Shown: one piece after another, positions 1 to 5,049 of the stretch | Layout: each line of letters starts with the position of its first letter | How positions within the stretch are numbered: the first letter of the stretch is position 1 | Assembly (NCBI GenBank): GCA_009885595.1 | Contig: VFKJ01000703.1 | Location: forward strand, 1-5,960 | Origin: Myxococcales bacterium | Lineage (GTDB): Bacteria > Myxococcota > Myxococcia > Myxococcales > Myxococcaceae | Direction: 5' to 3' | DNA length: 5,960 nucleotides | Translations under genes and position numbers: made by a program | Notes under the pieces: generated by a model | The model's input: the letters and a program-made list of their open reading frames with translations, nothing else | Database searches by the model: none | Told to the model about the DNA's origin: nothing

Positions 1-1790
1 AGGAAGCCGGCGTCCGCGCCCACCAGGCCATCGGCGATCGCGTTGGCCCGCGCCTTCAGGTCAACCCCGCCGTCAGGCCCGCCCTCCATGTCGTAGAAGC
101 CCTGCAGCGCTGGCAGGTTGTCCCAGCTCGTGAACGTCTGCGTGGTGGCGTTGGTGAGCGTCCCGATGCCGTCGAGGGCGGGCCTGAGCGCGGCCTCGTC
201 GGCGGTGGGGTTGGTGCTGGTGCCGGGAGCGGCCTGCCTCCAGGCGATGAAGGCGACGTTGTTGGTGGGGTCGAAGCCGATGAGGCCCTTCTTCTGCCCG
301 CCCACCGTGAGGGTGCTCACCTCGGTGAACTGCGCCGGCAGTCCCAGCTGAATGTCGGGATCGCCCTCGGCCTTGAAGAGCACCGGGCGCAGGTTCATCA
401 CCGTGCACACCGCTCCGGCGGGCGCGATCCCGCCGTCCGGGAGAATGCCGTCGGACGGGTCGTTGGGGTTGAGCTCTCCTGCGTCGACGCGGCCGTTCTG
501 GTTGGTGTCCTCGGCGCCGTCGTTGATGCCGTCCCCATCGCTGTCGGCGTTGGTGGGGCTGGTGGTCGTGGTGGGGTCGGCGTCGACGGCCACCGAGAGG
601 CAGTTCACCGGGTCCGCGCGGTTGGCGGCGATGAGCCCGCTCTCCACGCCGTCGGAGATGCCGTCGCCATCGGTGTCCGCCCGGCGGGGATCGGTCTCGC
701 CCAGGTCGACGAGGCCGTTGGCGTTCAGATCTTCACCGCGCACCGGGCCCGCCGTGGGGCCGTCGAGCAGGCCGTCGCAGTCGGTGTCCTTGCGCAGCGG
801 GTTGGTCTCATTGCCCTCGCGCAGGCCGTTGTGGTTGGCGTCTTCGATGCCGTCGTTCAGCCCGTCGCCGTCGGTGTCGGCGAGCATCGGGTCGGTCTCG
901 CCCGGGTCGACCGTGCCGTTGCCGTTGCGATCCTCGAGGCGGTTGGGGAGCCCGTCCATGTCCGAGTCGGGGTTGACCGCCGGGCCGCAGTCGGTGGTGT
1001 CAGTCGGATCGGTCTCCCCCGTGTCGATGGTGCCGTTCTGGTTGAAGTCTTCCGCGCCGTCGGAGCAGCTGTCGCCATCGGTGTCGCGCAGGACGGGGTT
1101 GGTGCGGGTGGTGTTGACCTCGATGCCGTCGCCGATGAAGTCCCCGTCGGTGTCGCGCTTGCGCGGATCGGTCTCGGTCGCCGCCACCACGCCGTCGTGG
1201 TTCGCGTCCTCCACGCCATCGACCAGGCCGTCCATGTCGGTGTCCGGGTTGGTGGCGTCGGTCTCGGTGGGCTCGGCGCGGCCGTTGTGGTCCTGATCTT
1301 CAAGGCCATCGGGGACGCCGTCGGCGTCGCTGTCGGTCACGGTCGGGCTGGTGCGAGAGAGCGGATCAGCGTCGCCCACGTAGGTGCACGCCGCGCTCAC
1401 CGAGGTCAGTCGGCCCGCTTCGACGCCGTCCAGGATGCCGTCGCCGTCGCTGTCCGGGTTCGCGGGGTTGGTCTTCTGGCCCCCCGCGTAGACGTTGCTG
1501 AACTCGTCTTCGTCACTCAGCCCGTCGCAGTCGGAGTCCTTCAGGGCGTTGTTCGGATCGGTCGGATCGACGACCACCCCGCCGTCGCCGCTCCCGCCGC
1601 CCGTGCCTCCACCCTGCGCGAGGCCGCCGCCCGAGCCGCCACCCAGGCCGCCGCCGGTGCCGCCACCCAGGCCTCCGCCGCCGCCGTCTACGTTGGGGCT
1701 GATCGGCGGGTCGCAGGTGCAGCCCGCGAGAAACAACAGCCCGCACGCCAGGAGAAGGCGTGAGCTCGACGCGAAGGTGATGGCATTCAT
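1..1790 (-). CDS. Thrombospondin type 3 repeat lipoprotein, C-terminus cut by left edge
   Basis: The reading frame is open from ATG at 1790 to the left edge, giving 596 residues plus part of a codon with no stop. Residues 1-24 form a lipoprotein signal peptide: R11, a hydrophobic stretch 12-22 and lipobox LAGC at 21-24, so C24 should be lipidated. The +2 residue is Thr rather than Asp, which by the E. coli rule favours the outer membrane. A Gly-rich tether follows (36-71). Residues 85-448 contain eleven Asp-rich DxDxDG-type cores (near 85, 113, 153, 183, 213, 236, 275, 305, 335, 372 and 416), alternating with EF-hand-like segments such as DANHDG followed by ETDP. This is the thrombospondin type 3 calcium-binding pattern. 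Residues from about 456 to the edge are a different, non-repetitive region that I do not recognise. By family the protein should be a surface-exposed calcium-binding protein, possibly adhesive. Myxococcus CglD, a gliding-motility lipoprotein reported with such repeats, is a possible relative, unproven. The Shine-Dalgarno is weak (GGGG about 7 bases upstream). Confidence 0.9.
   Translation of the reverse strand, partial: MNAITFASSSRLLLACGLLFLAGCTCDPPISPNVDGGGGGLGGGTGGGLGGGSGGGLAQGGGTGGGSGDGGVVVDPTDPNNALKDSDCDGLSDEDEFSNVYAGGQKTNPANPDSDGDGILDGVEAGRLTSVSAACTYVGDADPLSRTSPTVTDSDADGVPDGLEDQDHNGRAEPTETDATNPDTDMDGLVDGVEDANHDGVVAATETDPRKRDTDGDFIGDGIEVNTTRTNPVLRDTDGDSCSDGAEDFNQNGTIDTGETDPTDTTDCGPAVNPDSDMDGLPNRLEDRNGNGTVDPGETDPMLADTDGDGLNDGIEDANHNGLREGNETNPLRKDTDCDGLLDGPTAGPVRGEDLNANGLVDLGETDPRRADTDGDGISDGVESGLIAANRADPVNCLSVAVDADPTTTTSPTNADSDGDGINDGAEDTNQNGRVDAGELNPNDPSDGILPDGGIAPAGAVCTVMNLRPVLFKAEGDPDIQLGLPAQFTEVSTLTVGGQKKGLIGFDPTNNVAFIAWRQAAPGTSTNPTADEAALRPALDGIGTLTNATTQTFTSWDNLPALQGFYDMEGGPDGGVDLKARANAIADGLVGADAGF
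447..1538 (-). repeat. Tandem thrombospondin type 3 / EF-hand-like calcium-loop repeats
   Basis: This is the coding repeat region of the lipoprotein, residues 85-448. The eleven Asp-rich cores are spaced 28, 40, 30, 30, 23, 39, 30, 30, 37 and 44 residues apart. Two runs (cores at 153-183-213 and 275-305-335) therefore have an exact 90-bp period. The DNA is only partly conserved between units, so the repeat is clearest at protein level. On the plus strand it shows as recurring near-copies of GCCGTCGCCATCGGTGTC. Confidence 0.88.
1578..1685 (-). repeat. Low-complexity Gly-rich tether coding repeat
   Basis: Residues 36-71 of the lipoprotein are made of GGGL, GGGT and GGGS blocks, encoded by short imperfect GGYGGCGGC-like DNA repeats. 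The segment lies between the lipidated cysteine and the first calcium-loop core, so it most likely acts as a flexible spacer lifting the repeat domain off the membrane. Such linkers are common in myxobacterial lipoproteins (general knowledge). Confidence 0.8.
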
Positions 1791-1883
1791 GTGATGACCC
1801 CAGGTCGTCGGCCCCGAACGACAGGGGCAGCGTATGGCAGCAAGCAGGTTTTGGAAAAAGGTGGTGGCGTCGAACTGACGGCC
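1791..1883. other. Intergenic region between C26 hydrolase and lipoprotein genes
   Basis: These 93 bp separate two minus-strand genes. They contain an inverted repeat GCCCC (1811-1815) / GGGGC (1824-1828) with an 8-base loop and a smaller GACC (1796-1799) / GGTC (1803-1806) pair. On the minus strand a T5 run follows the C26 stop but has no convincing hairpin in front of it. A poor sigma70-like pair, TTTCCA and TACGCT with a 17-base spacer, can be found on the minus strand but cannot be relied on. Whether the lipoprotein has its own promoter is therefore undecided. Confidence 0.4.
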
Positions 1884-2645
1884 TCAGTGCCGCCGGTCAC
1901 GCGCCCGATGCACGAAGAGCTTGTAGATGCCGAGGTTGGGCGGAACCGTGTCGAGCATCAACTCCGGGTGCCATTGGACCCCGAGCGCAAACTGGTCTTT
2001 CGCAATGCTTTCAATGGCTTCCACCACGCCGTCGGGTGACGAGGCTGAAACCAGCAACCCCGGCCCGACGTCCTTCACCGCCTGGTGATGGGTGGAGTTC
2101 ACCATCAGCTGGCCCTTGCCGCCCACGCACTCCGCCAGCACTGAAGTGTCTTTCACCTCGATGGGGTGCTGCGGCTGGGTGCGATCGTGCTGTTGCTCGT
2201 GGGGCCGGGCGGCAGGCAGCTCGGTCGCGATGTCCTGCACCAGGGTTCCCCCGAAGGCCACGTTGAGCAGCTGCATGCCGCCGCAGATGCCGAGCACGGG
2301 GAGCTTTCGCTGCAGCGCGATGCGCAGCAGGGCGAGCTCGAAGTTGGTGCGGCCCTGCTTGAGCACGCCCAGGCCCGCCTTCGACGGCTCGCCGTAGGCC
2401 TCGGGCGGAATGTCGAAGGCCCCGCCAGTGATCAGCAGGCCCGACACCCGATCGAGGTACTGCTCCATCAGCGCCCGATCGTCCGTGTAGGGGACGAGGA
2501 AAGGCAGCCCGCCCGCGCGCAGCACCGCTTCGGCGTAGGCCGCCTTCAGCTCGTACTTCACGAAGGGCGATTCGGGCGTCGCCAGGGTGGCGTCGGGCGT
2601 GATCGCGATCGACGGACGCCGGGGGTGGGCATGATGCTTCATCAT
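1884..2645 (-). CDS. Peptidase C26 / gamma-glutamyl-gamma-aminobutyrate hydrolase-like protein (class I glutamine amidotransferase fold)
   Basis: From ATG at 2645 the product is 253 residues, normal for the PuuD-like C26 family. The fold motifs are in order: the ITGG strand-loop at 72-75 followed by PPEAYGE (80-86), the nucleophile elbow LGICGGMQ with Cys121, NSTHHQ at 183-188, and GVQWHPE with His226 and Glu228 completing the Cys-His-Glu triad. Family members hydrolyse gamma-glutamyl amide or peptide bonds in the cytoplasm, for example gamma-glutamyl-GABA in putrescine breakdown. No putrescine genes lie nearby, so the substrate is open. The frame stays open upstream to 2735, but that extension is Arg/Gly-rich and lies inside the ThiE-like gene. 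The ATG at 2645 overlaps the ThiE-like stop as ATGA; a second ATG at 2642 is also possible. The ATGA overlap suggests translational coupling. Confidence 0.9.
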   Translation of the reverse strand: MMKHHAHPRRPSIAITPDATLATPESPFVKYELKAAYAEAVLRAGGLPFLVPYTDDRALMEQYLDRVSGLLITGGAFDIPPEAYGEPSKAGLGVLKQGRTNFELALLRIALQRKLPVLGICGGMQLLNVAFGGTLVQDIATELPAARPHEQQHDRTQPQHPIEVKDTSVLAECVGGKGQLMVNSTHHQAVKDVGPGLLVSASSPDGVVEAIESIAKDQFALGVQWHPELMLDTVPPNLGIYKLFVHRARDRRH

Positions 2646-3277
2646 CTGGCTGCCGAGAATGCCCGGTGCAGTGCGCGAGCGCGAGAAACCACGTCGTCCG
2701 CGGTGAGCAGGTCTCCCGCGACCGCCGCTGCCCACGCTCCGGCGCTGGCCACCTGCCCGATCGTCGCCAGCGTGATTCCCGCGATGCCCACCACCGGGAG
2801 CGGGGAGCGCGAGGCGATCTGGCCGAAGCGCTCCAGGCCCAGCGGGGCCTGGCCGACGACCTTGGTGGAGGTCAGGAAGATCGGCCCCAGCCCCACGTGA
2901 TCGGCGCCCAGCCGCTGCGCCCGCTCGATGTCCTGCAGCGAGCGGGTGGTGGCGCCGATGAGCGCGTCGGGCCCCAGCAGCTTGCGGGCGACGTCCACCG
3001 GCAGATCATCGGCCCCCAGGTGCACCCCGTGGGCGCCCCCGGCGAGCGCGAGATCGACCCGATCGTTGACGATCACCAGGACCCCGCGCGGCGCCGCCAG
3101 CGCCACCACCTCCCGAATGAGGGGAAGCGCGAGCCGGTCGACCGTCTGCTCGAGCCGCAGCTGCAGCACCCCCACGCCCGCGTCGATCACCGCGCGCGCC
3201 TTCTCACTCATCGGAAGCGCGGGGCGCACCGAGTCATCGAGCAGGGCATAGAGGCCACGAGGGAGCTTGTGGGGCAT
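2642..3277 (-). CDS. Thiamine phosphate synthase (ThiE/TenI family), divergent
   Basis: The 211-residue product has the length and motif order of a ThiE TIM barrel: VLQLRLE (37-43), IVNDRVDLAL (69-78), GVHLGADDLP (84-93), GADHVGLGPIF (124-134), TSTK (136-139) and PVVGIAGI (161-168). ThiE joins the pyrimidine pyrophosphate and thiazole phosphate to give thiamine phosphate. Residues kept include N71-D72, D90-D91 and the phosphate-loop TSTK. Departures are clear: the usual QxREK reads QLRLE, so the family Lys is Glu43; the usual GVSxH reads GATTR (108-112); and the late VSMISAI-like segment reads AAAVAGDL (183-190). It could be a working ThiE, a TenI-like homologue or a protein with another role. 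ATG at 3277 has AGGGG three bases upstream, inside a hairpin. No other thiamine gene is in the window. Confidence 0.82.
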   Translation of the reverse strand: MPHKLPRGLYALLDDSVRPALPMSEKARAVIDAGVGVLQLRLEQTVDRLALPLIREVVALAAPRGVLVIVNDRVDLALAGGAHGVHLGADDLPVDVARKLLGPDALIGATTRSLQDIERAQRLGADHVGLGPIFLTSTKVVGQAPLGLERFGQIASRSPLPVVGIAGITLATIGQVASAGAWAAAVAGDLLTADDVVSRARALHRAFSAAR

Positions 3278-3293
3278 GCGCCCCTGCTATAAG
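3267..3293 (+). promoter_or_regulatory. Candidate promoter of the DUF1844 operon
   Basis: TATAAG at 3288-3293 matches five of six bases of the sigma70-type -10 box and stands out in GC-rich DNA. A weak -35, TTGTGG (3267-3272), lies 15 bp upstream, which is short. The -10 is about 40 bp ahead of the GTG at 3334, a normal leader length. The position in a divergent gap supports a promoter here. The exact boxes are inferred. Confidence 0.4.
3271..3284. promoter_or_regulatory. Inverted repeat over the thiE-like start codon and ribosome binding site
   Basis: GGGGC (3271-3275) and GCCCC (3280-3284) are perfect complements around a 4-base loop. In the minus-strand mRNA the first arm contains the GGGG Shine-Dalgarno, the AUG spans the loop and the second arm, and the second arm is the first codons. 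The hairpin could therefore hide the initiation site. In DNA it sits between the candidate -35 and -10 of the plus-strand operon, so it might instead be a protein-binding site. Confidence 0.35.
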
Positions 3294-3319
3294 CCCAGCG
3301 CGTTCGCTGCACCCCTTCC

Positions 3320-3325
3320 AAGGAG
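3320..3325 (+). promoter_or_regulatory. Strong Shine-Dalgarno AAGGAG
   Basis: AAGGAG lies 8 bases before the GTG at 3334. It is the best ribosome binding site in the window and fixes that non-ATG start. Confidence 0.8.
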
Positions 3326-3333
3326 AAGTTCCC

Positions 3334-3525
3334 GTGTCCGAGTTAGACGTCCGCTATTCCGACAAGCGCACCGCTGAGCGCTACATCAAGCTGGGGATGA
3401 TCGACGAGAAGGACTACGAGAAGCACCTCAAGGCGCTTCCCGACGTCGCCGAGAAGGGCGAGCGCCTCCAGGCCGAGGCCGACGAGTACATCCTCGACGA
3501 GGACCTCAACGAAGGCGCCGAGTAA
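3334..3525 (+). CDS. Small acidic conserved-type protein of unknown function
   Basis: This 63-residue protein starts at GTG 3334 behind a strong AAGGAG. I do not recognise a named domain. It is rich in charged residues: 19 Asp/Glu against 10 Lys/Arg. The first two thirds look helical and amphipathic (TAERYIKLGMIDEKDYEKHL, residues 13-32), while the tail from residue 43 has nine acidic residues and a single basic one. It has no signal peptide or membrane segment, so it should be cytoplasmic. It is the first gene of a three-gene operon, only 5 bp from the DUF1844 gene, which argues that it is truly translated and related in function. Its acidic tail could mediate binding to a basic partner, but that is a guess. 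Confidence 0.85.
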   Translation: MSELDVRYSDKRTAERYIKLGMIDEKDYEKHLKALPDVAEKGERLQAEADEYILDEDLNEGAE

Positions 3526-3530
3526 CTCTC

Positions 3531-3821
3531 ATGGCAACGACGGGTGAGACCTTCACCATGCAGGGCGGAGAGCAGCTGACGTTCAGCGCCTTCGTCCTCG
3601 GGCTCGCCTCGTCAGCGCTCATTCACCTCGGCGTTCACCAGAACCCGGAGACGGGCGCGGTGAGCGTCGATCTGATGCTGGCGCGTCAGTCCATCGACGT
3701 GCTGGCGCTGCTGCGCGAGAAGACGCGCGGCAACCTCTCTGCCGAGGAAGATCAGCTGTTCTCCTCGGTGCTGGCTGACCTGCGGCTGCGCTTCGTCAAG
3801 AAGAGCAACGCGAAGGGTTGA
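3531..3821 (+). CDS. DUF1844 domain protein
   Basis: The 96-residue product shows the DUF1844 pattern across nearly its whole length: FSAFVLGLASSALIHLG (18-34), NPETG (38-42), a helix LMLARQSIDVLALLREKT (48-65), GNLS followed by acidic residues (67-73), and LADLRLRFV near the end (81-89). The family is found in several bacterial phyla and has no established biochemical function to my knowledge. The first hydrophobic helix is short and may be buried in an oligomer rather than span the membrane. ATG 3531 follows the upstream stop by 5 bp with no good Shine-Dalgarno, suggesting coupling to the 63-residue gene. An alternative ATG lies at codon 10 (3558), also without a clear site. The downstream gene begins after a single base. 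Confidence 0.9.
   Translation: MATTGETFTMQGGEQLTFSAFVLGLASSALIHLGVHQNPETGAVSVDLMLARQSIDVLALLREKTRGNLSAEEDQLFSSVLADLRLRFVKKSNAKG
3812..3817 (+). promoter_or_regulatory. Shine-Dalgarno GAAGGG for the GTG start at 3823
   Basis: GAAGGG lies inside the last codons of the DUF1844 gene, 5 bases before GTG 3823. It supports that start, which follows the DUF1844 stop after one base. Confidence 0.6.
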
Positions 3822-3822
3822 A

Positions 3823-4446
3823 GTGAGCCCCCCGGTCTCCGCCCTCCCCGGCTCCTATCGCTGGGCCCTGGTCACCGCGGTCGTGCTCGGCTTCCAGGTC
3901 GCGTTGTCCGCCGGCTTCGACGTGCAAGCCGCCCTCAACCACGACGTGCCGCCGCCGCTCAGCGATTCGCCGTACCCGGGCCTGGGCCTCTCTGCGTTGG
4001 CGCAGCGAAACCTGATGCTGGCGGCCTCGTCGGGCTACCAGAGCGCGCTCGAGGCGATGATGCCCTGGCGGGCGATCACCTCGGGCCTGCTCGCCGTGGC
4101 GGCGGGGCTCGTCTTCATCATGGCCATGCGGCTGCGAATCTCGCCCGAGGGCCGGGCGGGCACCGCGCTGCTCCTGGGGCGCGCCGCGCTCGCCGCCGCC
4201 TTGCTCAGATCGATCGATGGCGCGGAGAACCTGGTGATCGTCCGCACCATGATGGACCAGGTGGGCAAGGCCGTGGTGCTCGAGGGCGTACCGGAAGCCG
4301 AGGCCGCGGGCGCGGTCGGCGCTGTGCTGGGCTCGGTGATGACGGGCGGCTGGACCCTGGCGATGGTGGCGGCCTTCGTCACCCTGGGGAACTACTTCCG
4401 CTCTGAGACCTTGCGCAGCACCCTGGAGCGCGCCGAGCCCTCCTGA
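3823..4446 (+). CDS. Multi-pass membrane protein of unknown function
   Basis: The 207-residue product is not one I recognise. It has about four hydrophobic segments, near residues 13-31, 84-103, 113-128 and 163-189. A 50-residue Pro-rich loop containing DVPPPL and YPGLG lies between the first two. The third segment is followed by a charged patch (R129, D132, E135) at the membrane edge, and a loop with E154, E158 and E160 precedes the last segment. The C-terminus is polar. The likely location is the inner membrane. The GTG start is supported by GAAGGG upstream and by the one-base spacing from the DUF1844 stop, so the two are expected to be translated together. The gene ends 18 bp from a convergent gene. 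A role shared with DUF1844 is inferred from operon structure only. Confidence 0.85.
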   Translation: MSPPVSALPGSYRWALVTAVVLGFQVALSAGFDVQAALNHDVPPPLSDSPYPGLGLSALAQRNLMLAASSGYQSALEAMMPWRAITSGLLAVAAGLVFIMAMRLRISPEGRAGTALLLGRAALAAALLRSIDGAENLVIVRTMMDQVGKAVVLEGVPEAEAAGAVGAVLGSVMTGGWTLAMVAAFVTLGNYFRSETLRSTLERAEPS

Positions 4447-4464
4447 GCGGCGCTCCGCCTCGGT
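4447..4464. terminator. Possible weak hairpin between convergent genes
   Basis: GGCG (4449-4452) and CGCC (4456-4459) can pair around a 3-base loop in the 18-bp gap between the two convergent stop codons. The stem is only 4 bp and the following T run is 3 bases, so it is a poor intrinsic terminator. Its location is the main argument for it. Confidence 0.2.
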
Positions 4465-5049
4465 TTACGTGGCGAAGAGCTCGTGTCGTCGAAGGGCTTG
4501 AACCCGCTCCGGGAAAAGCTGCCACAGGGGCTTCGGTTCCTGTTGGCGGCCCAGCTCGATCAGAGCCGAAGATTTTCTCGGAATGCGCAGCAGCTCTTCA
4601 CGGTCGATGCCCAGCACGCGGGCCACGTAGCCCAGCGGCCACTTCTGCTGGAGCTTCTTGAAGGCCCGGTCGTCGTCTTCGTCCTCGGGCAGCTCGGCGT
4701 CTTCGTAGCGGAGCATCTCTCCGCCGACCCTTCGCCCGTTGGCGTAGGCGATCACCTGCTCCACCTCGTCGGGATCGAAGGCGTAGGCGTGCACCGTCAC
4801 CCGCAGGTGCTCAGACAACCGCCGCGCCAGCGCGTGGTGGGTGAGGTACCAGCGCGCGCCCTGCCGCCCGTAGCTGAAGGGGGCGTCCCAGGCGAAGCGC
4901 GCGATGCGCGGGCCGCCCAGCACCGTCACCAGGAGCCCCGCATCGTCACCAGACTGTCCGTCTTCCTCGAGCGACTCGCGGGCGATGTGCTGCAGCCACG
5001 CCGCGTCCACGTCCGAGTACTGGCACAAATATCCGCCGTGCGATTCCAA
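4465..5049 (-). CDS. Unrecognised soluble protein, divergent to clpB
   Basis: This 194-residue protein matches no family I can name. It has no signal peptide or membrane segment and should be cytoplasmic. Visible parts are an N-terminal GGYLCQYSDVDAAWLQHIA (5-23), a central region with WYLTHHALARRL (67-78) and HLRVTVHAYAFDPDEV (81-96), an acidic stretch with seven Asp/Glu among PEDEDDD (121-127), and a C-terminal helical region WPLGYVARVLGIDREELL (137-154) that resembles a helix-turn-helix-like segment, though this is weak. The start is inferred as TTG at 5049, with GGGGGGA about 4 bases upstream on the minus strand. No ATG lies near the N-terminus; the first internal one is Met112. Codon use matches its neighbours. 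It is transcribed away from clpB and towards the DUF1844 operon. Confidence 0.75.
   Translation of the reverse strand: MESHGGYLCQYSDVDAAWLQHIARESLEEDGQSGDDAGLLVTVLGGPRIARFAWDAPFSYGRQGARWYLTHHALARRLSEHLRVTVHAYAFDPDEVEQVIAYANGRRVGGEMLRYEDAELPEDEDDDRAFKKLQQKWPLGYVARVLGIDREELLRIPRKSSALIELGRQQEPKPLWQLFPERVQALRRHELFAT

Noticed and set aside
447..1538. CRISPR-like or minisatellite array
   Set aside because: The recurring near-copies of about 18 bases are unevenly spaced, imperfect and in phase with codons of a calcium-loop protein. There are no unique spacers of even length.
352..1763. Two long plus-strand open frames (352-1296 and 831-1763) over the repeat region
   Set aside because: They are the complement of the Asp/Gly-rich repeats: stop codons are rare opposite GAC, GGC and ACC codons. 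Their products are low-complexity Ser/Pro/Val or Val/Gly/Arg strings without a ribosome site, whereas the minus strand has a signal peptide, lipobox and recognised repeats.
1811..1828. Inverted repeat GCCCC/GGGGC as a terminator for the C26 gene
   Set aside because: The stem is 5 bp with an 8-base loop and no T run follows on either strand. The T5 run lies upstream of it in the minus-strand direction.
2646..2735. N-terminal extension of the C26 hydrolase to an upstream start at 2735
   Set aside because: The added 30 residues are Arg/Gly-rich, lie inside the ThiE-like coding region and go beyond the normal family start. The ATG at 2645 or 2642 fits the fold.
2166..3292. Plus-strand open frames across the C26 and ThiE-like genes
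   Set aside because: They overlap recognised minus-strand genes with intact motifs, have Arg/His/Gln-rich products and resemble nothing known.
4035..4382. Minus-strand open frame inside the membrane protein gene
   Set aside because: It is Ala/Ser/Thr-rich shadow sequence opposite a gene supported by operon spacing and a ribosome site.
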